Of a stretch of 64,000 nt of DNA, positions 7,426 to 16,428 are shown in pieces. Origin of the DNA: Nocardia amikacinitolerans NBRC 108937 (GTDB lineage: Bacteria; Actinomycetota; Actinomycetes; Mycobacteriales; Mycobacteriaceae); contig NZ_BDAU01000030.1 of assembly GCF_001612615.1 (NCBI RefSeq), positions 169,474-233,473 of the forward strand, read 5' to 3'. Both the position numbers and the translations under genes were made by a program. The notes below the pieces were generated by a model. The model worked only from the letters and a program-made list of their open reading frames with translations. It did not search any database and had not been told where the DNA came from. Every line of letters starts with the position of its first letter. Position 1 is the stretch's first letter.

Positions 7426-10421
7426 GCCTGCGCCTCGCTGACGCTCGGCTCCGGCATGCGGGAAGCAATCCGGCTGCTCGACGCGACCTCGGCGGCGCGG
7501 GTCACGCCGAGCAAGGGGAAGGGCGAGGGAAGCCGGACGTAGTCGGCGTCCCGATCCGGTTTGCGTTCCCATCGGGTGAGCAGATTGGCCTTGGCGGGCA
7601 ACGGAACGCCCGCGAGCAGAGCGGCGAGGCGCGGCGGGCAGCCATGTTCCTCGGCGTACGCGGTCAACTCCTCGTGGACCGCTTCCCACAACTCCGCCTC
7701 CCGATCGGGATGCGAATCGGCGAGCGCGGCAAGCATTTCGGCCACGTGGTTCACGATCAGGCAGTACACGACCCGGTCCCAGCCGCGCTCGTCGTCGTAG
7801 GTCATCCGGGCCGCCACCTCGGGCAGCAGACCGGATAGCGCCGCGGCGTGCGATTCCGGCAGCAGCTTGGTGCCTTCCAGATCGCGCAGCAGCACCCGCG
7901 TCGGCATACCCGACTCGTCGACGACTATCAGCACGTTCTGCAAGTGCGGTTCGAACACGACGCCGTGGTCGAAATAGGCGGCCAGCACCGGAGGTATCAG
8001 TAGCCGGAGATAGGCGCGCCACCACCGCATCGCCGCGCTGGAGTCGGCGTCGGCGAGCAGTCGGGAGATCTGTGCCTGGCTGCTCGGGTACTCGTCGGCG
8101 ACAGCCGCGGCCAGCAGCGCGGTGGTGCCGGGAGCCAGCCGCGTCGCCAGCCCTTCGCGGACGATCACGCCGAAGCCCTCCAGTAGCGTGCGGTCGGCGG
8201 TGCCGTCGGGTCCTGGCAGCGCCAGGCTGCGGTAGGCGGGCTCGCGGAGCACGGCGCAGCCGGGAAAGCGGGATTCCAGTTCCGCGAGGATCGGCGCGAG
8301 GATTCGGGTGAGCGCCACCGCGCCGGACAGCTCGTAGGCGGCGTTCTTGCGCAGGCAGTTGGTGATGCGCACGTTCAGGCTGAACTTGAGGAACGTCTCG
8401 CCGTCGTAGAGGGTGCGCACCGACGCGGTGGCCGCGAACCGGCGATCGCCGACGCCGAGGTCGAGGATGTCGTCCCGGTCCATGGCGTGCCGCAGGGCGG
8501 GAAGGTCGCGCAGCATGCGGAATTGCCAGGGATGCGCGGGCAGCAGGCGGTAGCCCGCCGGCACGGTCGGGTGCAGTCGATCCAGGGCGTCCGTCGCCGC
8601 GGCGGCCGCGGACTCCTCCGCCACGAGATGCGCACGGACGCCCAGCATCCGCAGGCCGAACTCGGCGCCGTGCTCCGGCGCGTACCGCGCCCACGAGTCG
8701 TCGGAAGCGCTGCGCGCCTTGGGTGCCGGATGGAAGCGGTGACCGAATACCAGCGCGCGCTCGGAATCCAGGTAGTCCAGCGCGGCCGTGCCGATCGGCG
8801 GCCTGCTCGCCTGCGTCGTCGTGATCGTCCGGTGGCTCGCCGCGACTTGGTCCACGAACTCCTCGTTGCGTACGCCGGTGCGCAGGGTGAGTTCGTCCCG
8901 GGTGTGCTCGGCGAGGCGACGCCAGCCGACCGGCTGCCATTCGCCCGCGCGCAGTTCGTCGACCGGCCCGGCGAAACGGTGCGCGCCGAACAGCGAAGTC
9001 CGGCGGAGCCGGACGCGCAGCAGCACGCCCCGACGGGGCAGCCGCAGCAACAGGTGGTCGCCCGCGACGGTGGCTTGCTGTTCGGGTCCGGACACTTCGC
9101 GCAGCAGGCAGTTGAGCAACGTGTGCGCGGTCGCCGTATCGGCGTGGGGCAGGCCCGCTTCCGCTGAACCGGCGGGCACCCGTGTCGACGTCAGCTCGAT
9201 GGTGTTGGTGGACAAGGACATAGGACGACTCCGGCGGGTGAGGGGAATTCGGCGGACCGAGACGGACAGAACGACGAGCAGGGCGGTGACACCGCCGACG
9301 AGTGCCGGTGCGGCGGGCCCGAATCCGGCATTGGCCGCGGTCGCGGCGAGCCCGGCGGCGACCGCGCCCGCTTTGGCGAAGAATTCCAGCGAACCGAACA
9401 GACCGCCCGGCGCCCTGCCGCAGGCACAGTCGGCGGCGAGGATGTTGCGGCCGACCAGGCCGAGGGTGAGCCCGATACCGAGCAGCAGCCGCGCGGCGAC
9501 GAGCTCGATCAGCGAATCCGCCACGGCGTGCGCGGCCAGTCCCACTGCGAGACAACCGAAACCGAGCACGATCGGCTGTCCGGCCGCGCGGCACCTCCGT
9601 TGCACGGGCAGCGAGATCACCAAGTAGACGAGGTGGGGCAGGGCGAACAAGCCACCGGCGGCCAGCGGCGAGAGGTCGGGTAGCCGATCGCCGACGAACG
9701 CGATGAAGTAGGGAAACGAGATCACGGTCGTGAAGACGAAGACGAACTCCACCGCGAACAACCGGCGCGGCGACGCGTGATCCGAAGCTCCTGGCGGCCG
9801 CGCACCGGTCGCGGGCGCCGGTCCCCGTGCGGAATCGGGCTCGGGCAGCCACACCAGGATCAGTGCCGCGGCCAGCGGCAGCACCGCGAGCACCAGGTAC
9901 TGGCGGTGCGGGGTGAGCCACGGCGACAACAGTCCGACGGCGATCGGCGCGCAGACCAAGGCCGCCCTCGCACTGCCCTGCAAGACGGTGAGCGCCCGCG
10001 CCAACGCCGAACCGTGCAGTGCCGCACCGAGATAGCCGTTCGACGCGGCGAACGTCCCGCCCAGCACGCCTTGTAACACCAGAGCCGCGGTGAACATCGG
10101 GATCGAGTCGGCCGTTCCCGCGACGACGAAGGCGATCGCGAGACCGAGTTGCGCGCGAAGCAGCAGCCTTTTGCGGCCGAACCGGTCGGCCAGCCGACCC
10201 CACAGCGGAGCACCGAGACCGCCGAAGACGGTCGGCACCACATAGAGGACGCCCGCCAAGCGGGCGGTGGGATCGCCGAGCTCCGGGAGGATCTGGGTCA
10301 GGTACGGCGGCAGGCCGAGCGCGGCGAACGAGGCGACGAAATAGGAGCCCGCGACGGCGTAGACACGCCGGTCAGTCTCGGCAGCAACGGGTTTCGCGGA
10401 TCGCTCCAGCGTCGTACTCAC
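7422..10421 (-). CDS. MFS exporter and IucA/IucC NIS synthetase in one reading frame
   Basis: One uninterrupted 999-codon frame. Residues 1-400 are a major facilitator with GRLADRFGRKRLLL between early helices and about 12 spans, the usual kind of siderophore exporter (compare SbnD). Residues 401-999 are a full NIS synthetase: GHRFHPAPKARSA, LLPAHPWQFRML, SVRTLYDGETFLKFSLNVR, FEPHLQNVLI and LLRDLEGTKL match the family's ATP- and substrate-binding motifs. The join is LTRRSRPMSLST, where an internal ATG (9221) follows GGAG by 7 nt. Separate synthesis of a 599-residue synthetase is therefore also possible. Both halves are full length. The MFS C-terminus should face the cytoplasm, so a fusion is topologically reasonable. 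GTG start overlaps the upstream stop. Confidence 0.85.
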   Translation of the reverse strand: MSTTLERSAKPVAAETDRRVYAVAGSYFVASFAALGLPPYLTQILPELGDPTARLAGVLYVVPTVFGGLGAPLWGRLADRFGRKRLLLRAQLGLAIAFVVAGTADSIPMFTAALVLQGVLGGTFAASNGYLGAALHGSALARALTVLQGSARAALVCAPIAVGLLSPWLTPHRQYLVLAVLPLAAALILVWLPEPDSARGPAPATGARPPGASDHASPRRLFAVEFVFVFTTVISFPYFIAFVGDRLPDLSPLAAGGLFALPHLVYLVISLPVQRRCRAAGQPIVLGFGCLAVGLAAHAVADSLIELVAARLLLGIGLTLGLVGRNILAADCACGRAPGGLFGSLEFFAKAGAVAAGLAATAANAGFGPAAPALVGGVTALLVVLSVSVRRIPLTRRSRPMSLSTNTIELTSTRVPAGSAEAGLPHADTATAHTLLNCLLREVSGPEQQATVAGDHLLLRLPRRGVLLRVRLRRTSLFGAHRFAGPVDELRAGEWQPVGWRRLAEHTRDELTLRTGVRNEEFVDQVAASHRTITTTQASRPPIGTAALDYLDSERALVFGHRFHPAPKARSASDDSWARYAPEHGAEFGLRMLGVRAHLVAEESAAAAATDALDRLHPTVPAGYRLLPAHPWQFRMLRDLPALRHAMDRDDILDLGVGDRRFAATASVRTLYDGETFLKFSLNVRITNCLRKNAAYELSGAVALTRILAPILAELESRFPGCAVLREPAYRSLALPGPDGTADRTLLEGFGVIVREGLATRLAPGTTALLAAAVADEYPSSQAQISRLLADADSSAAMRWWRAYLRLLIPPVLAAYFDHGVVFEPHLQNVLIVVDESGMPTRVLLRDLEGTKLLPESHAAALSGLLPEVAARMTYDDERGWDRVVYCLIVNHVAEMLAALADSHPDREAELWEAVHEELTAYAEEHGCPPRLAALLAGVPLPAKANLLTRWERKPDRDADYVRLPSPFPLLGVTRAAEVASSSRIASRMPEPSVSEAQA

Positions 10422-12202
10422 CGCGCTCCCCCGCTGACGCGCAGGTAATTCGGCCCGCGGACATAGTGTTTGTTGATGTCGGTCGCTCCGCTGCGTTCCT
10501 TGTCGAACAGCGTTCCGGCGCTGACCATCGCCTTCACCGGCAGGTTCTCGGCGTCCAGCACGTGCGCGCGCAAACAGGCGGCAGGCTCGGGAGGCAGCCG
10601 ATCGATCGCCTGGGCGAGCCGGTCCCGCACCAACCCCACCAGCGCCGATCGCACGCCGTAACCGAGCGCGGCGAGTTCGAACGCGTACGCGGCCGCGCAC
10701 AGGTGCACCGTGATGGTGGTGAACAGGTCGGTCAGCGGTCGGTCGTCGGCGACGTTGACGCGCGGATCGGCGAAGACGGCGGGCTCGGCCCCGAGCCGGT
10801 CGCGCAGCCGAGCGGTGTGGATGCGTGGTGTGTCGTTGTCCTTGAACAGCAACCGCAGCCGAGCGCGACCGGAGGCCGCGCCGTCGAGTACCAGCGAGAC
10901 GTTCTGCTGGTGCGACTCCAGAGCGATGCCGTACTCGAACAACGTTGCCTGCCAGTCGAACAGCAGCGTGATCCAGGCGTCGAAAAGCGCCGTCGGATCG
11001 CCGTCGTAGAACGCGTCGGCGAGGTGGTCGAGCACCCGGCGGCCGTCGTGCGCCCTGGCCGTGACCGCGGCCATCGGTACCACCACCGAATCGCGCACCT
11101 CCGCGGGCATGCCCCGGCGCAGGACGGCGAGCAGTTCGTGCCCGGCGTGGGCGTAGGTGCTCTCGTCGGCGAGCAGAATCGTGTCGCGGAAACGGGATTC
11201 GCGCGCGAGCACGGTGCTCAGGATGCGGTGGGTCAGCGCACCGTCGGCCAAGGTTCGGGGCTTGACGGTGCGCACATTCCGCCGTCCGAGCGTGGCGGTG
11301 GCCACCGGGAGCTTGAGGTGCTCACCGAAATCCTCGGTGAGCGCCACCGTCCGCATCGACAGCGTCGGCGAGACTTCCAGATACGCCGAATCCACCAGTG
11401 CGCAATCGTTTTCGATGCCGATATCGCGCAGCGCCCGATGCAGCGGAGCGCCGACGGTGAGCGGATGCACCGGCAGCATCAGATGGTCGTGCGCGGAGTG
11501 CGGCAACCCCAGCTGGTGTGGCGTCGGCCAGTACGCGGGAAAATCGACGCCGCCGCCGACGGTTACCGCCGAACGCGGGACGGCCAGCCAGCGCAGCGCG
11601 AATCGCGGATGGAACTCCGGCGCGTACGCGCGAAGCTGAGCCTGGCTCAGCTCGGCGCGAGCACGCGAGGTCGGATAGACCGGGTGATCGTGCCGGGCGG
11701 CGAGCGTGTCGAACGCCAGTGCCGCGGCGCCCGTCCACCGTTCCAGCCGATCGCCGTGGTGGGCGATGAGCAACGCGGCGCTCCGACCGCGGGTGGCGTC
11801 GTGCAGTCGCGTCGCGGCGAGCGCCTGCGCGCATTCCTCGGCGAACGCGCTGAAGCCCGGCCGGTCCAGCGGATCGGCGAACGCGGCAAGCGCCGTGAGG
11901 ATCTCCGCGGTGGTGCGCAGTTCGCGACCGTCGGATTCGCGCAGCAGCAACGGCAGTCGCGGGGCGTCGTCGCACAGGAAGCCGTCCGCTGTCACCGGAA
12001 GCAGCAGCGCCTCGTGGTCCACGGCGTTCGTCAGACGCAACCAGCGACCGTCGGCGCGGCGGACGGTGACGCTCCCGCTGCGCAGGCCGAGCACGTCTTC
12101 GCGCAGCATTGTCTCGAGAATTCTTGTGACCAAGGCGCTTTCGCGTCGGTCCGGTCCCTCGACGCGGTGGGTTGCCTGCGGCACGGTGGATGTCGAGGTC
12201 AC
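10418..12202 (-). CDS. IucA/IucC-family NIS siderophore synthetase
   Basis: A 594-residue NRPS-independent siderophore synthetase that would activate a carboxylate (typically citrate or a citryl intermediate) as an acyl adenylate and join it to an amine. Motifs in order are DHPVYPTSRARAELS, LMLPVHPLTVG, LSMRTVALTEDFGEHLKLPV, ALESHQQNVSLVLD, RLLFKDNDTPRIH and a C-terminal LPVKAMVSAGTLFDKERSG. The second NIS enzyme is fused to the exporter downstream, so two successive condensations are likely, as in staphyloferrin B and aerobactin-type pathways. Which carboxyl each one uses cannot be told here. GTG start overlaps the ATP-grasp stop by 4 nt (GTGA), and its stop overlaps the next start. Confidence 0.92.
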   Translation of the reverse strand: MTSTSTVPQATHRVEGPDRRESALVTRILETMLREDVLGLRSGSVTVRRADGRWLRLTNAVDHEALLLPVTADGFLCDDAPRLPLLLRESDGRELRTTAEILTALAAFADPLDRPGFSAFAEECAQALAATRLHDATRGRSAALLIAHHGDRLERWTGAAALAFDTLAARHDHPVYPTSRARAELSQAQLRAYAPEFHPRFALRWLAVPRSAVTVGGGVDFPAYWPTPHQLGLPHSAHDHLMLPVHPLTVGAPLHRALRDIGIENDCALVDSAYLEVSPTLSMRTVALTEDFGEHLKLPVATATLGRRNVRTVKPRTLADGALTHRILSTVLARESRFRDTILLADESTYAHAGHELLAVLRRGMPAEVRDSVVVPMAAVTARAHDGRRVLDHLADAFYDGDPTALFDAWITLLFDWQATLFEYGIALESHQQNVSLVLDGAASGRARLRLLFKDNDTPRIHTARLRDRLGAEPAVFADPRVNVADDRPLTDLFTTITVHLCAAAYAFELAALGYGVRSALVGLVRDRLAQAIDRLPPEPAACLRAHVLDAENLPVKAMVSAGTLFDKERSGATDINKHYVRGPNYLRVSGGAR

Positions 12203-13389
12203 GGGAGCACCTCCCAGTGCTGCGTCGCCAGGAACGACTCCGCGGCGCGGTCGACGGCAGCGCTATCGGTGCCCGCGGCGCGCAGCACGCCGACGTAGTC
12301 GCGGTTGGTGTGCCGCAAGTCGTGCCGCGTGCCGATCGCACGCAGCGGCCGGTAGGCGAGGCGGACGCCGTCGACCACGGCATCGAGGGATTCCGGTGCC
12401 GCCGTGAGGGTTCCGGAACCCGGAGCGCAGATGTGATCGATGCGGGCGGCGCCGTCGGTGCGTGCGCCGAGATCGTCGGGCAGCGGGTCCCCGAGGTGGG
12501 TTCGGAGGATGTGCTCGAACAACGGAATGCCGAGCAGCTGGGCGAGCAGCAGATCGCACTGATCGCCGATCGCGCGATAGTTCACCTCGATCAGGCGGGC
12601 ACGGCCCCGGTCCACGACGAATTCCGTGTGGCACGAACCGAACCCGACACCCAACGCGTCGAGCTGGGACAGCACCTGCGCGAGGACCGGTTCCGGATGG
12701 GCGTGGACGAAGGTGTGCCGGAGTTCGATGAAGTGCGGCGGCGGTGACAATGTGGTGCGGAATCCGCCGAGCACATGCCTGCGCGTCCCGTCACCCAGGG
12801 TTTCCAGCGTGTGCAGTTCGCCGGGCAGGTACTCCTCCACGATGAGCGTGGCCTCGGGTCGCCGCAGCCTGATCTCCGCGCACCGCGCCAGCAGCTCCGC
12901 GCATCCGCCGACCAGCACGACATCCTCGCTGGCCACGCCCTCGGCGGGTTTGACGACGCACGGGAACGGAAGCTCCATCTCGGCCAGTGGCGCGAGCTCG
13001 TCGCCGGGGCGCAGTTCCCGTGACCAGACGGTGTCGAGCCCGGCCGCCGCCAAGAAGCGGCGCATCTCGACCTTGTTCTTCACCCGCAACGTGGCGCGCC
13101 AATCCTTGCCTGGCAGACCGAAATACGTGGCGGCGAGGGCGGTCTGGGTCTGGAGGTGATCGCTGTTGGAGAAGACGGCGTCGGGCGCGCGCCCGCCGGA
13201 GATGGCCGTGACGATGGCTGGCAGACTGCGGACATCGCAGTCGAGCGCCCGGATGTCCGGATGCCTGCGCCGGTGCGCCTCGGGTTGGTCGGTGAGAACG
13301 GTGACGTCGAGGCCGAGCGCGGCGGCCGCGGGAAGGAATCCTTCCGATACCGAGTCGGTCGGGTTGTGTGCGAGCAGATACAACTGCAC
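12199..13389 (-). CDS. ATP-grasp ligase of the siderophore operon
   Basis: A 396-residue ATP-grasp protein of the biotin carboxylase/carbamoyl-phosphate-synthase type. The central domain shows VKNKVEMRRFLAAAGL, the ATP lysine in PFPCVVKPAEGVASEDV, LIVEEYLPGEL and the metal-binding end HTEFVVDRGRARLIEVNYR. Such enzymes join a carboxylate to an amine through an acyl phosphate. It is the first biosynthetic gene after the uptake genes and is translationally coupled to the NIS synthetase. Staphyloferrin operons usually carry SbnA/SbnB for diaminopropionate instead, so this ligase may supply or modify a different building block. Its substrate is unknown. Confidence 0.85.
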   Translation of the reverse strand: MQLYLLAHNPTDSVSEGFLPAAAALGLDVTVLTDQPEAHRRRHPDIRALDCDVRSLPAIVTAISGGRAPDAVFSNSDHLQTQTALAATYFGLPGKDWRATLRVKNKVEMRRFLAAAGLDTVWSRELRPGDELAPLAEMELPFPCVVKPAEGVASEDVVLVGGCAELLARCAEIRLRRPEATLIVEEYLPGELHTLETLGDGTRRHVLGGFRTTLSPPPHFIELRHTFVHAHPEPVLAQVLSQLDALGVGFGSCHTEFVVDRGRARLIEVNYRAIGDQCDLLLAQLLGIPLFEHILRTHLGDPLPDDLGARTDGAARIDHICAPGSGTLTAAPESLDAVVDGVRLAYRPLRAIGTRHDLRHTNRDYVGVLRAAGTDSAAVDRAAESFLATQHWEVLP

Positions 13390-13427
13390 GGGTGAGCCCT
13401 TTCCTGCCGAAGGGTGAACACAGGGAG

Positions 13428-13471
13428 GCGGTGGCGGGGAGTGGCGCCCAATCGCCGCTCCCCGCGACCGC
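13428..13471 (-). terminator. Intercistronic hairpin after the binding-protein gene
   Basis: GCGGGGAG (13434-13441) pairs with CTCCCCGC (13458-13465), and flanking GCGGT/ACCGC and inner GGCG/CGCCG add to the structure. It begins 3 nt after the stop codon of the binding-protein gene. There is no T-run, so it more likely protects or attenuates the transcript than fully ends it, giving more uptake protein than enzymes. Confidence 0.55.
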
Positions 13472-13473
13472 GA

Positions 13474-14493
13474 TCACTTGCCGGGCAGCCCCACTCCGGT
13501 CGCCGTTGCGACATCGGCGAGCATTCGATCGGCTGCCTGCACGCCGATCCCCGACATCCAGGTCTCGTCAGGAACCTCGAACACCTTGCCGCTCTTGACC
13601 GCCGCGAGGTCCTGCCAGACCCGGCCCGCCGTGACGGCGTTCTTCTCGGTCTTGCCGGGATCGTCGATCGTCGCGACGAAGATCAGCTGCGCGTCGGCCT
13701 GGTCGATCTGCTCAGGGCTGACCTCTTTCATGATCTTCTTCGGATCCGTGGAGACCTGCGAGGCCGGACGCGGCAGCCCGATGTCGGCGAGCACGACGCC
13801 GCTGAAGGAGTTGCTCTGATACAGCCGCGTCGGACCCGCGAGGAAGCGAACGACCGAAACACTCGGCAGGACACCGTTGTTCGCGGACGCGATCGCGACG
13901 CCGAGCGCGCGGGCGCGGTCCTCGTACGCGCGCAGCGCCTGGGCGGCCTGTTGTTCGAGGCCCAGCGCCTTGCCGTGCACGGCGAGATTCGCCTTCCACG
14001 GGCCGCCGGTCGTCTCGGTGAACACCGTCGGGGCGATGCCGCTGAGCTTGTCGTAGATCTTCTCGTGGCGGACCTTCGAGGAGAGGATCAGATCGGGGCG
14101 CAGCGAGGCGATGCGCTCCAGGTTCGGCTCCAGCAGTGGGCCGACGTCGGTGACGCCGTCCACCTTGCTCGCCAGGTACTCCGGGAACCCGCCCCTGGTC
14201 TTCGTGTGCGGCACCACAGCTCCGACGGGCCGGATGCCGAGCAGGGTGACCGAGTCGAGCTCCGCGGTGTCGAGCACGACGATCCGCGCCGGCACCCGCG
14301 GAATCGTGACCTGCCCCATCGCGGTGTCAAGCGTGCGCGGGAAGGCCGCCGGGTCGGCGCCGGTGACCTGTGCGGATTCTGTTGCGCCGGAATCGTTTCC
14401 ACACGCGACGAGCGCGGTGGCCGCCAATCCCGCCGTGACGGCGGCGATGGCGATCCGGCCGAATCCGCGCAGGCGGAATCGTCCTGTGGACAT
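13474..14493 (-). CDS. Iron-siderophore ABC transporter substrate-binding lipoprotein
   Basis: A 339-residue FecB/FhuD-type periplasmic-binding protein. The signal peptide ends in the lipobox ALVAC, so it is anchored outside the cytoplasmic membrane. Typical class III features follow: VPARIVVLDTAELDSVTLLG, DVGPLLEPNLERIASLRPDLIL, and TAGRVWQDLAAVKSGKVFEV near the end. It should deliver the ferric siderophore to the two FecCD permeases encoded upstream. There are 70 bp between the ATPase stop and its ATG, and 84 bp to the next gene, with a hairpin in between. Confidence 0.92.
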   Translation of the reverse strand: MSTGRFRLRGFGRIAIAAVTAGLAATALVACGNDSGATESAQVTGADPAAFPRTLDTAMGQVTIPRVPARIVVLDTAELDSVTLLGIRPVGAVVPHTKTRGGFPEYLASKVDGVTDVGPLLEPNLERIASLRPDLILSSKVRHEKIYDKLSGIAPTVFTETTGGPWKANLAVHGKALGLEQQAAQALRAYEDRARALGVAIASANNGVLPSVSVVRFLAGPTRLYQSNSFSGVVLADIGLPRPASQVSTDPKKIMKEVSPEQIDQADAQLIFVATIDDPGKTEKNAVTAGRVWQDLAAVKSGKVFEVPDETWMSGIGVQAADRMLADVATATGVGLPGK

Positions 14494-14563
14494 GAGAGAT
14501 CCTCGACTTTCCTAGATGAAGCGACACCACCCCGGACGGGTGCTGTCGTGCGTCCGCCGGCCC

Positions 14564-15388
14564 TCAGGCTCGAACGGCGACGTGCTCCCCCCGGCCGGTA
14601 TGTCGGCCGCCGCGGGCCATGGGAACGACCAGGGGCGTGCCGGTTTCGGGGTCGGGTACGACGCGGCAGTCGACGCCGAAGACGGTGCGCACCAGGTCGG
14701 CGTCGAGCACGTCCTCGGGTGCGCCAGCGGCGGCAAGTCGCCCGTCGTGCAGCACGACGAGGTGGTCGGCATAGCGCGCGGCCTGGCCGAGATCGTGCAG
14801 CACCATCACCACGGTGCGGCCCTCGTGCGCGTGCAGATCGGCGACCAGGTCGAGGACGTCGAGCTGATGGCGCAGGTCGAGAAAGGTCGTCGGCTCGTCG
14901 AGCAGCAGCAGGCCGGTGTCCTGGGCGAGGGCCAGTGCGATCCAGACGCGCTGGCGCTGGCCGCCGGAGAGGTGATCGACCTGGCGGTCGCGCAGCTCGT
15001 CGGTTCCGGTGCGGCGCAAGGCGTTCTCCACCGCCGCTTGGTCGTGCGCCGACCACGGCCGCAGCAGCCGCTGGTGTGGATAGCGGCCGAGCCGCACGAG
15101 CGCCTCGACGGTGATGGCCTCCGGCGTGATCGGTTGTTGCGGAAGCAAACCCAGCTTCGCGGCCAGCGCGCGGGCGGACATCCGATGCACATCGGCGCCG
15201 TCGAGGGTGACGATCCCGCCGGACGGCCGCAGCAGGCGGGTCAGTCCGCGCAGCAGCGTCGACTTGCCGCAGGCGTTGGGTCCGACGATCGCCGTGACAG
15301 CCTCGCCAGGCAACGTCAGGTTCATGCCGTCGATCACGACCCGGTCGCCGTAGTGCAGGCGAAGGTCCCGCGCCTCGAGCTCGTTCAC
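14564..15388 (-). CDS. Iron-siderophore ABC transporter ATP-binding protein
   Basis: A 274-residue FecE/FepC-type ATPase that powers ferric-siderophore import. The Walker A is VGPNACGKST (about 35-44), the Q-loop lies in LGLLPQQPITPE, the signature is LSGGQRQRVWIALAL and the Walker B is LLLLDEPTTFLDL, with the switch His in VLHDLGQAARY. The GTG start follows GGAGG and overlaps the stop of the permease gene by 4 nt. The frame stays open far upstream of this start, but that part is antisense-like and lacks family similarity. Confidence 0.93.
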   Translation of the reverse strand: MNELEARDLRLHYGDRVVIDGMNLTLPGEAVTAIVGPNACGKSTLLRGLTRLLRPSGGIVTLDGADVHRMSARALAAKLGLLPQQPITPEAITVEALVRLGRYPHQRLLRPWSAHDQAAVENALRRTGTDELRDRQVDHLSGGQRQRVWIALALAQDTGLLLLDEPTTFLDLRHQLDVLDLVADLHAHEGRTVVMVLHDLGQAARYADHLVVLHDGRLAAAGAPEDVLDADLVRTVFGVDCRVVPDPETGTPLVVPMARGGRHTGRGEHVAVRA

Positions 15389-16428
15389 GCGTTCCTCCGG
15401 TGGGCCGGGCCGCTGTCGCGCAGCATCAGGATCAACAGCCACGGTGCGCCGACCGTCGCGGTGACGACGCCGACCGGCAGCCCCTCGATCGGCAGCAGGT
15501 GCTGGGCCGTCAGGTCGCAGCCGACCAGCAGCGTCGCGCCTGCCAGACCGGTCGCGGCCAGCGTCGCGGCCGTCGGCGGCCCGGCCAGCATGCGCACCAG
15601 GTGCGGCACCGCGAGCGCCACGAACGACACCGGTCCGGCCAGTGCGGCAGCAAGCGAAGCCAACGCGACGGTCGTCAGCAGCAGCCGCAGCCGCGCGGCG
15701 GAGACGGCGACGCCGAGGGTGGCTGCGGACTCGTCGCCGAGGTCGAGCACGGCCAGGGTTCGGTGCTGCACCGCCAAGGCGATCAGCACCAGCACGCAGG
15801 CGATCGCGGCGCCGCGCACTTCCGGCCAGGTGCGGCCGTAGAGCGAACCCGCCGTCCACTGCATCGCCGCTCCGGCAAGTTCTTTCGGGAAGCGCACGAC
15901 GACGAGATTCACCGCCGCCGCCAAGCCCGCCTGCACCGCGAGGCCGACCAGCACGAGCCTCAGGACCGGCAGCCCCGAACGCCAGCCGAGCACACCGAGC
16001 AGGAACGCGGCGAACAGGCCACCGCCCAGCGCGCCGAGCGGAATCAGCGTCTGCCCCGCGCCCGCCGCCAGCACCAGCACCGCGCCCAGCGACGCGCCGC
16101 CGGTCACGCCCATGACATCCGGCGAGGCCAACGGGTTGCGGAAAAGTCGTTGCAGCACCGCCCCCGCGATCGCCAGACCGGCGCCCGCGATCATTCCGGC
16201 GACGAGCCGCGGCGCGCGGAACTCCTGGACGACGTACACCTCGCCGGGATCGCCGACGCCGAAGGCCGCCCGCAGCGCCGAGGGAACCGACATCCGCACC
16301 TCACCGAAGGCGATCGCCAGAATCGTGAACAGCGCCAAGGCAACTGCGCACACCACGATCAGCACGGCCACGCGCCGTCGTCGGAAGATCGGGGATGTCG
16401 CCACAGGCGTCGTCGTTTCCACCACCAT
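15385..16428 (-). CDS. FecCD-family siderophore permease (second subunit)
   Basis: A 347-residue polytopic permease. Diagnostic segments are EFRAPRLVAGMIAGAGLAIA, LQRLFRNPLASPDVMGVTGG and the cytoplasmic coupling region LGVAVSAARLRLLL, followed by GPVSFVALAVPHLVR. About ten membrane helices are evident. It pairs with the neighbouring permease to form the membrane channel of the importer. ATG overlaps the upstream permease stop by one base (TGATG), and its stop overlaps the ATPase start. Confidence 0.92.
   Translation of the reverse strand: MVVETTTPVATSPIFRRRRVAVLIVVCAVALALFTILAIAFGEVRMSVPSALRAAFGVGDPGEVYVVQEFRAPRLVAGMIAGAGLAIAGAVLQRLFRNPLASPDVMGVTGGASLGAVLVLAAGAGQTLIPLGALGGGLFAAFLLGVLGWRSGLPVLRLVLVGLAVQAGLAAAVNLVVVRFPKELAGAAMQWTAGSLYGRTWPEVRGAAIACVLVLIALAVQHRTLAVLDLGDESAATLGVAVSAARLRLLLTTVALASLAAALAGPVSFVALAVPHLVRMLAGPPTAATLAATGLAGATLLVGCDLTAQHLLPIEGLPVGVVTATVGAPWLLILMLRDSGPAHRRNA

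Noticed and set aside
6202..10203. A minus-strand frame of 1,333 codons extending far upstream of the decarboxylase.
   Set aside because: Only the part from the ATG at 7425 looks like protein. The rest is an out-of-frame reading of the NIS synthetase and exporter gene.
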